DNA of 64,000 bases, from assembly GCA_044223975.1 (NCBI GenBank), contig JBGALI010000018.1:1-64000 (forward strand), written 5' to 3'. The notes beneath the pieces were generated by a model that saw only the letters and a list, made by a program, of their open reading frames with translations, was not told the DNA's origin and ran no database searches. Made by a program: the position numbers and the translations under genes. Each line of letters starts with the position of its first letter. Positions within the stretch are counted from its first letter, which is position 1. Shown piece by piece: positions 24,458 through 37,800 of the stretch. The DNA is from CAZCPB01 sp044223975 (GTDB taxonomy: Bacteria > Planctomycetota > Phycisphaerae > Phycisphaerales > UBA1924).

Positions 24458-25525
24458 TCAATAAGTGAAGTTGGCGTTGGGGTCGGTGCTTCCGGGCGGA
24501 GTGCCGCCGTTGTTGCCGTTGATCGCCGCGGAGCCCGCGGCCGAAACGACCAGGCAGACGTTCCCGGCGACGACCTTCCAGTTGGTCGTGTTCCCGGAAC
24601 AGGTGTTGCGGGTGATGAAGTTGCCAGCCGCCTCGACCGAAACGCCGCGGTTGTTGGCGGTGCAGTTGTTGTCCTCGACCCGGTTGTCCGTGGAGTTGAC
24701 CGTGATCCCCGCGGCGGTGCCGGCGGCGTTGCTGTTCGCGTAGCAGGTGTTGCCACGGGCCGTCGAGTTCAACCACACCCAGATCCCGTCGGTGCCGTTG
24801 GCGTTGGCGGTGCAGTTGAGCACCGAGCCGGCCGCGCCCAGTTCGATCCCGTGCGTGCCGTTCTCGGAGGCGACGCAGGCCGTGATCGTGGAGTGCGAGC
24901 TGGTGCGCAGGCCCGACTGCGTGTTCGATCGCGCCGTGCACTGCGTCATGACCGTGTCGGACTCGGCGATGATGCCGTACCCGTCGTTGAAATCGGCGGT
25001 GCAGCGCGTGATCACCGCGGTGGTGCCGATCTCCAGGCCGCTGGCCCCGTTCGAGTGCGCCTGCACGCTCTCGACGACCAGGTTCGACGCGTTGGAAAGA
25101 GCAACCCCCGCCCCGCCCCAGCCGATCACCGCGCCGTTCTTCAGCGTGATCGTGTTCCGTCCGTTGCCCGATGTGGTCACGCCCGAATAGGACGTCAGCG
25201 AGCCCAGGAGCTGGTATCCGTTGAGGTCGATGGTGACGCCGCTGGCGTTCACCTTGATCCCGTGCTTGTTGGCCTGGCCCAGCAGCGGGCCGGTCAGGTA
25301 GTACGACCCCGACTGCGTGATCTTGTACGTGCTGTCGGCATCCCCCGGGCACGTCGTCGCGTTGATCGGCGTCCGCGGCTCCACTTCGGTCAGGGTCTTG
25401 AAGGACGAGGTCACAGGACCCGCGGGCGGATTGAGCGGGCCCGCAAGGGTTGATGCAGAGAGCGCGAGCGCCGCCGCGAGAACGGGCATCGAAGCGCGCA
25501 GGGAAAGCGTGAGCGTGGTCGCCAT
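24458..25525 (-). CDS. Secreted right-handed beta-helix protein, paralogue 3
   Basis: A 355-residue protein. The ATG at 25525 is preceded by GGAGATCACC, a good ribosome site. It has a signal peptide, the shared GPLNPPAGPV and TLTEVEPRTPINAT blocks, PbH1 repeats and a C-terminus PNANFTY. It is the first gene of the three-paralogue run and is divergent from the sigma/kinase operon at 25.7 kb, which may control it. Confidence 0.85.
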   Translation of the reverse strand: MATTLTLSLRASMPVLAAALALSASTLAGPLNPPAGPVTSSFKTLTEVEPRTPINATTCPGDADSTYKITQSGSYYLTGPLLGQANKHGIKVNASGVTIDLNGYQLLGSLTSYSGVTTSGNGRNTITLKNGAVIGWGGAGVALSNASNLVVESVQAHSNGASGLEIGTTAVITRCTADFNDGYGIIAESDTVMTQCTARSNTQSGLRTSSHSTITACVASENGTHGIELGAAGSVLNCTANANGTDGIWVWLNSTARGNTCYANSNAAGTAAGITVNSTDNRVEDNNCTANNRGVSVEAAGNFITRNTCSGNTTNWKVVAGNVCLVVSAAGSAAINGNNGGTPPGSTDPNANFTY

Positions 25526-25670
25526 GGTGATCTCCGTGGGTTGGTGAACCGCGTGCGTGGGCCGGGTGCTTGGGACACCCGGGCCCGCCAGTGTCAATGC
25601 GCCGCCGCGTCCGCGGGGCGCTAAGAAATCGCGCCCGGCTGTGGTAGACTCGGGCCCGCGTGACCGCCCC

Positions 25671-26282
25671 ATGCCTATGACCATCGAGCCCGATCAAACC
25701 CACGTCACCCAGCTCCTGCACGCCGTCTCCGACGGCGACGCCCGCGCCTCCGAGCAGCTCCTCCCCCTGGTCTACGCCGAGCTGCGCCGCCTCGCCCAGA
25801 GCTACATGGGCAAGGAGCAGCCCGGCCAGACCATGCAGGCGACCGCGCTCGTGCACGAGGCGTACATGCGCCTGGTCGGAGGGGCTGACGTGTCCTGGGA
25901 CTCGCGCGGCCACTTCTTCGCTGCCGCGGCCATGGCCATGCGACGGATCCTGGTCGAGCGGGCTCGCCACCGAAAACGCGTCAAGCACGGCGGGCTCGTG
26001 AAGCGGGTCGAACTCCAGGACGTCGCGGGGCTCGCGGCCGACGAGCCCGGCACCGACCTGGTGGCGCTCGACGCCGCGCTGACCAAGCTCGCCGAGTACG
26101 ACCGCCGCAAGTGCGACGTGGTCATGCTCAAGTACTTCGCGGGCCTGACCAACGACGAGATCGCCGCGGCCCTGGGCGTTTCGTCGGCCACGGTACGCAA
26201 CGAGTGGACGTTCTCCAAGGCGTGGCTGATGCGCGAGCTCCGCGAACGGGCGCTGAGCGATTCGAACGCCCCGGAACCATGA
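25671..26282 (+). CDS. ECF-type sigma factor (planctomycete kinase-linked type)
   Basis: A 203-residue protein. Sigma-2 motifs are LVYAELRRLAQSYM and ATALVHEAYMRLV, and the sigma-4 HTH is LTNDEIAAALGVSSATVRNEW. The QTMQATALVHEAY block is the hallmark of the ECF-Gob-like group of planctomycetes. The ATG at 25671 is taken (a second ATG follows at 25677); no ribosome site is seen, so the transcript may be leaderless. It overlaps the downstream kinase gene (ATGA). Confidence 0.9.
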   Translation: MPMTIEPDQTHVTQLLHAVSDGDARASEQLLPLVYAELRRLAQSYMGKEQPGQTMQATALVHEAYMRLVGGADVSWDSRGHFFAAAAMAMRRILVERARHRKRVKHGGLVKRVELQDVAGLAADEPGTDLVALDAALTKLAEYDRRKCDVVMLKYFAGLTNDEIAAALGVSSATVRNEWTFSKAWLMRELRERALSDSNAPEP

Positions 26283-29200
26283 ACCACGACCGCACCAAAC
26301 GCGCCGAGGAGGTCTTTCTTGCCGTCGCCGACCTGGCGCGCGAGCGCTGGCCGGAGGAGATCTCGGCCCGTTGCAACGGCGACGCGGCGCTCGCCGCCGA
26401 CGTCCGCGCCCTGCTGGACTGCCACGCCGAGGCCGACTCGTTCCTCGACGCCCGCGAGTTGCAGGGAGAAGGGCTCCAGTTCGGGCTGCTCGAGGGCGAC
26501 CTCGAGGACGACCTGCGCCCCGGGTTCCGCCTCGGCGAGTTCCAGATCGAGCGGCTACTGGGACGCGGCGGGATGGGCAGCGTGTTCGTCGCGACCCAGG
26601 ACCGCCCCCGCCGCTCGGTGGCGCTCAAGGTCATCCGGCGCGGGCTGGCCACGCCGGGGCTGCTGCGCCGCTTCGAGCACGAGGCCGAGGTGCTCGGCCG
26701 GCTCCAGCACCCCGGGATCGCGCAGATCTACGAGGCCGGAGTGGCCCGGCTCACCGGCGCCGACGGCTCACCGACCGGCGAGATCCCCCGCCCCTACATC
26801 GCCATGGAGCTGGTGAACGGTTCGACCCTGAACGCCTACGCGGAGGCGCACGGCCTGGGAACGCGCGAGCGGCTGGCGATGGTCGCGCAGGTCTGCGACG
26901 CGGTGCACCACGCCCACCAGCGCGGCGTGATCCACCGCGACCTCAAGCCCGGCAACATCCTCGTCGACGAGAGCGGGCAGGCCAAGGTGCTGGACTTCGG
27001 CGTGGCCCGCGCGGCCGACGCCGACCTGCGTGTCACCACCATGCAGACGAGCGTGGGCCAGCTCATCGGAACGCTGCCGTACATGAGCCCCGAGCAGGTG
27101 CTCGCCGACCCCGCCGAGGTCGACAACCGCAGCGACGTGTACGCGCTGGGCGTCATCCTTTTTCAGCTGCTCACCGGCCGGCTCCCCCTGGACCTGCGCA
27201 GCCGCTCGATCCCCGAGGCGGCGCGGGTCATCAAAGAGGAATCCCCCGAGAAGCTCAGCCACGTGAGCAAGGTCTTCCGCGGCGAGGTCGACACGATCGT
27301 CTCCAAGGCACTCGAGAAGAACAAAGAGCGCCGGTACCAGTCCGCGGCAGACCTTGCCGGGGACATCCGCCGGCACCTGGGCGGCGAGCCGATCCTGGCG
27401 CGCCAGGACTCGGCGCTCTACGTCCTGCGCAAGCAGTTCCGCCGTCACCGCTGGATGGTCGCCGGGGGGGCCGCGTTCCTCGTGGGGCTCCTGGCCTTCT
27501 CGATCTACGCCGGCTGGTCCGCGCGGACCGAGCGGCGCCTGGCCGAGAGCGAGCAGCGGGCCCGCCGCGACGCCGAGCGTGAGAAGTCCATCTCCGACGG
27601 CCTCAACGGCCGCCTCCAGGACGAGCTGACGCAGGCCAACATCGAGCGCGGACGCCTCGAGGGCGCGACCGGGAACCTGCCACTGGCCGAGGACATACTC
27701 TGGGCCGAGTACCTCAAGAACCCGGCCTCGCCCGCCGCCTACTGGGGCCTCTGGGAGCTGTACAGCCGCTACCCGACCCTCTGGACCGTCGCGGGCGACC
27801 GCGCCATCACCTGCGCGGCAGTCTCCCCGGACGGTTCGGTCGTCGCGATCGGCACCCGCTCGGGCACGCTCGTCCTGTACCACGGCGCCAACGGTCAGCG
27901 GTTCCGCACCATCGAGCGCCTCGGCGCCACGGTGAGCCAGGTCGTGATCACGCCCGACGCGAGCGCCGCGGCCCTCGTCCTCGAGACCGGGCCGACGCTG
28001 CTGGTCCCGCTCCGCACCACCGACCCGGTGCGCCCCCTGACCGCGACACCGATCCGCGCGGGCGAGGCCCGCGCACTGGCGATCAGCCCCGACGGCACGA
28101 TGCTCGCCACGGGCGGGAACGCCAAGAACATCTCGCTGTGGAACCTGGGCGCGGGCACGCTTATCGGGTCGTGGCCGGCGCACGGCGACCCCGTGTCCGC
28201 GCTGGCGTTCAGCGCTGACGGAACGCGCCTGGCCTCCGCCTGCAGGCAAGTGGGCGGCGGCCCCGACGCCTCGGTCTGGAGCGTGCCCGACGGCCGCAAG
28301 GTCGCGGACCTGAATCGCGAACGCTTCGGGTACACGTGGGGCCTGATGTACGCGGGCCCGTTCCTGCTCTCCTCGAGCAACGAGGGGAGCGCCGCATGGT
28401 ACGACCCCGCGTCCGCCGAGCCGCGCCCGCTGCGCGGCGTCTATTCGTACGGCGGCAGCGCCACCGCGTCGGTCTCACCCAAAGGCGGCGCGGTGTACGT
28501 GGGAGGGCTGGACAGCCTGTACCGCGCGGGCAACGCGACGCCGGCTCGGATGCTCGGGCGCCCCCGCTCGCGCGCCATCGCGTCGGGGTGGTTGGACGAG
28601 AACACGCTGCTGATCGTGACCGGCGAGGGCACGATCCGCGCCATGGACGTGCGCGAAAGCCCCGGGGTGCGCCGGTTCACCGACTTCAAGACCTGGTGCC
28701 ACAGCGTCGCGTTCGCCCCCGACGGCAAGCTCGTCGCGATGGGCGGCGGCGACGGCACGGTGGCCATCGCCGACGCCGCGACGCTCGAACCCCGCGCCAT
28801 CGTGAACGGTCCGGCGCCCAACCACCGCACGCGCTCGCTCATATTCCTGGCCGATTCCACCACGCTGCTGGCGGGGGGCATGGACGGCGCTGTCCGCATC
28901 ATCGACGCGCCCAGCGGCCAGGTGTTGCACCTCATGCGCCAGGCACGGTCGGAAATCTTCTCCCAGGCGGTCGATCCGGCGCAGCGAACGCTTGCCGTGG
29001 GGCACGCCGACGGCGTGGTGCGCGTGTGGGACCTGGCGACCCGCTCGTTCATCACCGAACTGCCCAAGATGAACGCCCGCGCGGTCGGGCTGGCCTTCTC
29101 GCGCGACGGAGAATCGCTGATCACCCCGTTCGGTGAGACCAACATCGTCGTCTGGAACACGCGCACCTGGACCGAGCGCGCCCGCATCGACGTGGGGCAC

Positions 29201-29608
29201 ACCCCCTGGGCCGTGGCCTTCAGCCCGGGGGGCCAGACGCTGCTGGCCACGACCTACGCCGGAACAATCGAGGTCATCGACTGGCCCTCGATGACCCGGC
29301 GCGCCGCGCTGCTGGGCCACCAGCGCCTCATCCCCACCGTCGCGTACTCGCCCGACGGGCGGTTCTTCGCCACCGGCAGCGAGCACGGGACCGTGAAGCT
29401 GTGGGACGCCGCCAGCCTGCGGACGCTGGCGACGTTCGAGCCCGAGGCGATCCAGGTGACGTCGGTGGCGTTCGATCCTTCCTCGAACGTGCTTGCCGCG
29501 GGCGTCGCCGCGCGGGCCGCGGTGTTCTTCGACCTGCACGCGATGGACGGGTGCATCGAGGGCAACGCCCCCTTCGAACGCGCGCGACGGGCGGCCAGCC
29601 CGCCCTGA
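26279..29608 (+). CDS. Ser/Thr protein kinase with WD40 repeats
   Basis: An 1109-residue protein. The kinase domain covers about residues 88-370: glycine loop GRGGMGSV, ATP lysine in VALKVI, HRDLKPGN (near 219), DFGVARA and MSPEQVL. A membrane span lies near residues 391-412, followed by a coiled segment rich in Arg/Glu. The extracytoplasmic half contains about ten WD40-like units (for example DGTMLATGGNAKNISLWNLG and DGRFFATGSEHGTVKLWD). The start overlaps the sigma-factor stop, so the pair is translationally coupled. It is likely a membrane signalling kinase whose WD40 propeller senses an external ligand or partner. Confidence 0.92.
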   Translation: MNHDRTKRAEEVFLAVADLARERWPEEISARCNGDAALAADVRALLDCHAEADSFLDARELQGEGLQFGLLEGDLEDDLRPGFRLGEFQIERLLGRGGMGSVFVATQDRPRRSVALKVIRRGLATPGLLRRFEHEAEVLGRLQHPGIAQIYEAGVARLTGADGSPTGEIPRPYIAMELVNGSTLNAYAEAHGLGTRERLAMVAQVCDAVHHAHQRGVIHRDLKPGNILVDESGQAKVLDFGVARAADADLRVTTMQTSVGQLIGTLPYMSPEQVLADPAEVDNRSDVYALGVILFQLLTGRLPLDLRSRSIPEAARVIKEESPEKLSHVSKVFRGEVDTIVSKALEKNKERRYQSAADLAGDIRRHLGGEPILARQDSALYVLRKQFRRHRWMVAGGAAFLVGLLAFSIYAGWSARTERRLAESEQRARRDAEREKSISDGLNGRLQDELTQANIERGRLEGATGNLPLAEDILWAEYLKNPASPAAYWGLWELYSRYPTLWTVAGDRAITCAAVSPDGSVVAIGTRSGTLVLYHGANGQRFRTIERLGATVSQVVITPDASAAALVLETGPTLLVPLRTTDPVRPLTATPIRAGEARALAISPDGTMLATGGNAKNISLWNLGAGTLIGSWPAHGDPVSALAFSADGTRLASACRQVGGGPDASVWSVPDGRKVADLNRERFGYTWGLMYAGPFLLSSSNEGSAAWYDPASAEPRPLRGVYSYGGSATASVSPKGGAVYVGGLDSLYRAGNATPARMLGRPRSRAIASGWLDENTLLIVTGEGTIRAMDVRESPGVRRFTDFKTWCHSVAFAPDGKLVAMGGGDGTVAIADAATLEPRAIVNGPAPNHRTRSLIFLADSTTLLAGGMDGAVRIIDAPSGQVLHLMRQARSEIFSQAVDPAQRTLAVGHADGVVRVWDLATRSFITELPKMNARAVGLAFSRDGESLITPFGETNIVVWNTRTWTERARIDVGHTPWAVAFSPGGQTLLATTYAGTIEVIDWPSMTRRAALLGHQRLIPTVAYSPDGRFFATGSEHGTVKLWDAASLRTLATFEPEAIQVTSVAFDPSSNVLAAGVAARAAVFFDLHAMDGCIEGNAPFERARRAASPP

Positions 29609-29904
29609 AGAGTCAGCTAAGCCAATGACGGGAAGATATTTACGCCCAGGAGCAGCACCCGAGCGCAGGAACACGGGCGCGGCCGGCAACCACGCCCGCG
29701 CGTGCGGTCTCGGTCCCCGGTACGCTCGCCACGCCCGTTACCATCGCGGCGCTCGTGGCTGCCGCCGGTCATCCTCCATTGGCTGCTCCCGGCGCGCCGT
29801 TGAATTTCGGCGGCCAACGTGCGGGATTCGAGAAACGCGCGCCAGCGAATTCCAAAGAACTGCGGAACGCCGAATCGGACGGGCCCCTGAGAGAGATCCA
29901 GAGC

Positions 29905-30819
29905 ATGCAGCCCGTTCTTGATCTTGTCGGACTCGGCGTGCGCTTCGGCAAACGCGAGATCCTCAGCGACCTGCGCGTATCCCTGGGCGGCCGCGTCATC
30001 GGCCTGCTGGGCCCCAACGGCGCCGGCAAGTCCACGCTCATCCAGACGCTGCTTGGATTCTGCCCCCCCTCGACGGGCACGGCACGCGTATTCGGCCACG
30101 ACATCCGCAAGGACCTCTGGCCCATCCGCACGCTCGTCGGGTACATGCCCGAGAACGACTCGTTTATCGCCAACCTCTCCGCCGTGTCGTTCGTCCGGAT
30201 GATGGGCGAGATCTCCGGCCTGCCCCCCGAGGCCGCGCTCGAGCGGGCCCACGAAGTCCTCTTTTACGTCGGACTCGGCGAGGCCCGCTACCGCCCGGTC
30301 GGCACCTACTCGCTGGGCATGAAGCAGCTCGCCAAGCTGGCCCAGGCCATCGTCCACGGGCCGCGCCTGCTGATCCTCGACGAGCCGACCAACGGCCTGG
30401 ACCCGCCCGCCCGCCACCGCATGCTCACGCTGATCCGCGACATGCGCGACGCGGCAAACATGCACATCCTGCTCTGCTCGCACCTGCTGCGGGACGTCGA
30501 AGAAACCTGCGACGAGGTGCTGATCCTCAAGCAGGGACGCATCGCGCACCACTCGAACCTCGAGGAGGAGCGCCGGACCAACACGCGGTTCGTCGACATC
30601 GACACGCCGGGTCAGGACCCCGGCCTGGCCGATGCGCTCCGCGGCCTGGGCTGCGACTGCGCCCCGACCGGCGCCGGACGATACCGGATCGTCCTGCCGC
30701 CCGGGATCGAGATCCGCGACCTCTACCGCGTGGCCGCCGAGCGCGACCTCCCGCTCCGGCGCCTCAACTACCGCCGCGACACGCTGGAAGAGATCTTCCT
30801 CAAGGCAATGGAAGCGTAA
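29905..30819 (+). CDS. ABC-2 type transporter ATPase (first)
   Basis: A 304-residue protein with Walker A GPNGAGKS, signature YSLGMKQL, Walker B LLILDEPTNGLDP and an H-loop in CSHLLRD. The ATG at 29905 is taken; upstream sequence in frame is not conserved-looking. It works with the permease starting 2 nt downstream. The substrate is unknown. Confidence 0.88.
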   Translation: MQPVLDLVGLGVRFGKREILSDLRVSLGGRVIGLLGPNGAGKSTLIQTLLGFCPPSTGTARVFGHDIRKDLWPIRTLVGYMPENDSFIANLSAVSFVRMMGEISGLPPEAALERAHEVLFYVGLGEARYRPVGTYSLGMKQLAKLAQAIVHGPRLLILDEPTNGLDPPARHRMLTLIRDMRDAANMHILLCSHLLRDVEETCDEVLILKQGRIAHHSNLEEERRTNTRFVDIDTPGQDPGLADALRGLGCDCAPTGAGRYRIVLPPGIEIRDLYRVAAERDLPLRRLNYRRDTLEEIFLKAMEA

Positions 30820-30821
30820 CC

Positions 30822-31678
30822 ATGGCCATCTACGCCCGCTCCTACAAGCCCTACACCGGCCCGGTCACGCCCCGCGTGGCCCGACCCCTGATCCTCGTCC
30901 GCTATTCCTACACGCGCCTGTTCCAGTCCAAGTTCCTGGTCCTGACCATGGCCCTGAGCGCCTGCTATCCGCTCTTCTGCGCCGCGTTCATCTACCTCTC
31001 GCACAACCAGCTCCTCCTCACGCTGATGAACCAGCAGCCCGGCACGTTCCCGAAGATCGACGGCCGGTTCTTCTACACCTTTTCGATCGTGCAGGGCGCG
31101 GCCGCTTACCTGCTCACGGCCCTGATCGGCCCGGGACTGGTGGCGCCCGACTTTGCCAACGGCGCTATGCCCCTGTACTTCTGCCGCCCGTTCTCGCGCG
31201 TCGAGTACGTCATCGGCAAGGTGCTCACCCTCATGATCCTGCTGTCGCTGGTCACGTGGGTCCCGGGGCTCGTGCTCTACGGCATCCAGGCCAGCATGGC
31301 CGGCTCGGACTGGTTCGGCGACAACCTCTGGCTCGGCCGCTCCATCTTCGTGGGGCTCCTGACGTGGACGACGCTCCTGTCGCTGCTCGCCCTGGCGGTG
31401 TCGGCGTGGGTGAAGTGGAGGATCGCGGCCGCGGCAGTGATCCTGGGCATTTTCTTCGCCGGGGCGGGTTTCGGGGCCGCGGTCAACGCCGTGATGAACA
31501 CGGCGTACGGATCGCTGATCGATCTCAGCCAGATGATGCACGTCGTGTGGTCGGACATGTTCCGCTACGACTCGGGCTCGGAGATCACGATCGGCGAAGC
31601 GTGGCTGGTCCTGGGCGGGACCGCGGCCTTCTCCCTCTGGATGCTCTCCCGGCGCGTCCGCGCCTTCGAGGTGACCCG

Positions 31679-31682
<4 letters not shown>
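30822..31682 (+). CDS. ABC-2 type permease (first)
   Basis: A 286-residue protein with about six hydrophobic segments, the usual ABC-2 membrane subunit size. It starts 2 nt after the ATPase stop and overlaps the next ATPase gene by 4 nt (GTGA), so all are one operon. Confidence 0.85.
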
Positions 31683-32616
<934 letters not shown>

Positions 32617-32620
<4 letters not shown>

Positions 32621-33774
32621 ACTCCCCCACTCCAACTCCCGCGACCACGCCCGTCCCCACCCCCACGCGCGCCCGCGCCCCGTTTCTGCAGTGGCTCGCC
32701 ACGGTGCTCGCGGTCACCCGCCTCACCATGCGCAAGACGCTCTTTGCTCGCCGGAGCCTCTGGGTCTACCTGCTCGCCTTCGCGCCCCTGGTTCTGTTCA
32801 CGGGCCACACGCTGTACGCGCCGCGCCAGCAAGACCGCCTGAGCGAGATCGCGCGCGAGCACAAAGTCTCGACGCGGGCGCTCTCGTCGATCAAGATCGG
32901 GGCCACGTACGAAGACGTGGTTGCCAAGCTGGGCGAGCCGTACGACGAGCGCACCCGCCAGCAGCGCGTCGAGGGTGGCCCCGACGGCACCGGCCGAATC
33001 GTTGATCGCGTGAGGATCAGGTACACCGACGGCAAGTCCGACGTCACCCTCCGGTTCAACGACGGCGTGCTCGAGAGCATCCACCGCCAGAACCCCGACA
33101 CGCTCGAACAGGACACCATCGTTTTCGCCACGGTCTTCCAGCTCTACTTCCTCCGGCTCGCGGTCTTCTTCGGGTGCGTCGGGATCTTCACCAACCTGTT
33201 CCGCGGCGAGATGCTCGACAAGAGCCTGCACTTCTACCTCCTGGCCCCCATGCGCCGTGAGACGCTCCTGGCCGGCAAGTTCCTCTCGGGAGTGATCGCG
33301 ACGGTCACGATCTTCACGCTCAGCGCCGTGCTGCAGTATGCCGCGGTGCTGGCCCGCTTCGACGGCAGCGTGGTCGCCGAATTCATGGCGAGCGAGGGCT
33401 GGGCGCACCTGCGGGCCTACGCGGGCGTCACCGCGCTGGCCTGCATCGCGTACGGCAGCGTTTTCCTGGGCGCCGGCCTGTTCTTCCGCAACCCGATCAT
33501 CCCCGCCGCGGGAGTGCTGATCTGGGAGAGCGCCAACGTCTTCGTCCCCGTGACGCTCAAGAAGCTGGCCATGATCTACTACCTGCAGTCGCTCTGCCCG
33601 GTGGTGGCCAAGCCCGACACCGAGCTGCCCGGCCCGCTCAAGCTCTTGATCCTGGACGCGCCGCCGGTGTCCGCCGCGGGCGCCGTCGCGGTCATCGCCG
33701 CCGCGTCGGCCCTCATCGTCCTCGCGGCATGCTTCCGGGTTCGAAAGCTCGAGATCAACTACGGCACCGACTGA
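32617..33774 (+). CDS. ABC-2 type permease with soluble insert (second)
   Basis: A 385-residue protein with a Pro/Thr-rich N-terminus (PTPTPATTPVPTPT), a first span at about residues 48-65, then a charged soluble insert of about 100 residues containing IKIGATYEDVVAKLGEP, then five further spans. The insert probably faces the periplasm. It ends the four-gene ATPase/permease operon. Confidence 0.8.
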
Positions 33775-33934
33775 GTACGGCCACGCGCCCGAGCGATTGT
33801 CGCGTACGCCCGACAGGATCTCGCCCCCCGCGCATCCTTGATATCCTCCGAACCACCGCGTTCCGAGCACCGGACGCACCCCACGAGGCCCTTCCGACCG
33901 CCTCCACGGCAGAAACGCCGCACGGAATTCCCAC

Positions 33935-34881
<947 letters not shown>

Positions 34882-34885
<4 letters not shown>

Positions 34886-37800
34886 TCGCCCAACTCCTGG
34901 TCTTCGTACGGCTCGAGCTGCGCACGTTCTGGAAGAAGCCCGTCAACCTCATCATGCTCGCGATCTTCGGGCTGATGTCCATGGGCTTTGTGGCCGGCGG
35001 TGTTCGCATCGCCGTCGGCTCCTCGGACACCGGCGGCGCCAAGCTCGCGATCAACTCGCCCGCCAACCTCCTCTTCGTCGACACGGTGCTCTTCGCGCTC
35101 ATGCTGCCCTTCTTCGTCGCGGTCGCCTGCGGCATGCCGATCCTGACGGACTTTGACCGGCGCATCCACCGGCTGATCTTCTCGACGCCCATCCCCATGG
35201 TGCGGTACGCCTTCGCCCGCCTGCTGGGCGCGCTCGCCGTGCTCATGGCGATCCTCCTGGCGTGGAAGCTCGTGCAGGCCGGGCTGTACCAGCTCTGGCC
35301 AATCGACCCCAACGACGCGACGCGCGTGGCGTTCCAGCCGCTGGGCTACCTCTGGCCGCTGGTGCTCACCGCTCTGCCGCAGATGCTCTTTGTCGCAGGC
35401 GTATCCATGTGGCTGGGCGTGCGCACGCGCCAGCCCGTGCTGGTCTTCGCGATGCCGGTGGTGATTCTTCTCGCCGGCGTCTTCTTCCTTTGGACGTTCC
35501 GCCCCGAGTGGCTGCCACTGTGGGCCGACCGCCTGCTCATGATGGTCGAGCCCACCGGCTTCCGTTGGCTCACTCGGACGTTCATCAACGAGGACCGCGG
35601 CGTCGCGTTCTACAACAACACCTGGATCACGCCCGACCCCGCCTTTGCGCTCAGCCGCGTCGGCTTTGTGCTCGTCGGTCTGCTGGGCGTGTGGGCGGCG
35701 GGGCGGCGCCTGGCCCGCAGCGAATCGCAGGATCAACGCATCCCCAAGGCCGCGGCACTGCTGGCGGAGGCGGAGAAGGCCGCGTCGACGCCCGGCTCGG
35801 TCGAGCAGGCAGCGATCGCGGCACGCGGCGGACCCATCCCCGCGACCGTCCGCGCTCCGGGGTTTGTTGCCGCCACCTGGTGCATCCTGCGCCAGGAAAC
35901 TAGGTTCCTCTTGCGCTCCCCCGGCGTCTGGCTCTTCGGTCCGCTGATCCTCCTTCAGGTCTGGGGCACGACGTCCTTCCGCCCCGGCACGCTCGACACC
36001 GAGGCGCTGGTGACCACCGGCACCGCCGCGGGGGGCGCGTTCAACACCATCACGCTCCTGCTCTGCTTCCTCACGCTCTTCTACACCGTCGAGAGCCTCG
36101 TCCGCGAAGAACGCTGCGGCCTGTCGTCGATGTTCCGCGCCTCGGCCGCGCCCACGGGCGCGATGCTCGCCGGCAAGTCGCTCGCCAACGCGGTCATGGC
36201 GCTCGTGATCGTCGTCGCCGCATCCCTGGGCATCGGGCTCGTGCTGCTGATCCAGGGCATCAAGACCAGCATCTGGGTGCCGTTCGAATTCCCCGTCCTG
36301 TTCGTGCTCTTCGGCGTGCTCCTTGTTCCCACGCTGATCGTGTGGTGCTCGTTCGTGTCGTTCCTGTACGCGGTCGTGCGCAACCGATTCGTCGTCTACG
36401 GCCTGGCCCTGGGCACGCTCGTCGGCACCGGCTTCGCCACGCGCTTCGGTGGCCTCAACTGGGTCACGGGGTGGCACCTGTGGGGCGCGATCCAGTGGAG
36501 CGAACTGGACCGCCTCGAGTTCATGTGGACCCCGCTGCTCTTCAACCGGGTGTTCGTCCTTGCGTTGGCCGCGTTCTTCATCGCCGCGGCACTGGCGATC
36601 TGGCCGCGCCGGACTCCGGACCTGCGCGCCATCTACGACCGCGTCCGCCCGCGCCCGATGTTGCGGGCACTTCGTGTTCCGCTGCTGGTCGCCCTCCCGG
36701 TCGCGGTCCTGGCGACGTACGCCGGGCTCAAGGTCCGCGCCGGGTACGAAGGCAAGCCCAAGCGCGACGAGATGAAGGCCTACTGGAAGCGCAACTCGCG
36801 CACGTGGGAGGATGCGCCGTTCGCGTCCCTCGACAAGGTCGACGCCGACGTCAAGCTCTTCCCCGAGACCCGCTCCATGCAGGTCGCGGCAACCTACACG
36901 CTGCGAAATCCCCACGCGACGCCCATGGCCGAGATCCCGCTCACCTTCGGCCTGCACATGAAGACCACGGACTGGACCATCGACGGCGTGAGCGTCGATC
37001 CGACGAAGAAGGACCAGCTCCCGCCGTGCGTCGAGAACCGCTCCGGCCTGTTCGTCGTCCGCCCCGCCCACCCGCTGGCCACCAACGAAACGGTCGCGGT
37101 CAGCTTCCGCTCCGAGGGGCGCTTCCCCGACGGCTGGTCCCGCTTCTCCGCCGGCGCCGGCGAGTTCGTGCTCCCCACCGGCGTGGTGCTGACGAGTTTC
37201 AGCCCTAGCTTCCTGCCCGTGGTCGGGTTCGTCGAGGGAGCGGGCGTGGACGACAAGAACGCACGCGATGCCCGCGAGTACCCGCTCGACTACTGGAAGC
37301 AGCGCGTCGATCCCTTGTTCGGTCCCGCGTGGACCACCAGCGTCCGCATGGCCGTCGAAGGCCCCGCCGACTGGACGCTGAACGTGGTGGGCGTCGAGAA
37401 GGAATCCAGCGAGGCCGACGGTCGCCGCCGCACCGTGTGGGAGACCGACCACCCGGTCCGGTTCTTCAACATCGTGGGCGGGCCCCTCTCCGCCTCCAAG
37501 GGCGAGACTTCGACCGTGTTCTACGACCCGCGCACCCCGGCCAACGTGCCCACCATGGTCAAGGCCCTCGACGCGGCACGAGCACGCTACTCCGAATGGT
37601 TCGGGCCCTACCCCTGGACGCAGCTCCGCGTGACGCAGTTCCCGGGGCTCGCGGGCTACGCGCAGGGCTTCCCCGGCAACATCTCGTTCTCCGAAGCGAT
37701 CGGCTTCCTCACCCGCCCCAGCGACGACAAGGACGAAGCCGCGCTCGACAGCGCGTTCTACATCGTTGCCCACGAATCGGGGCACCAGTGGTGGGGGAAC

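Noticed and set aside
22970..25453. Very long plus-strand frame (827 residues) opposite the beta-helix genes
   Set aside because: Antisense shadow of repetitive, GC-rich genes with signal peptides and known repeats on the minus strand.
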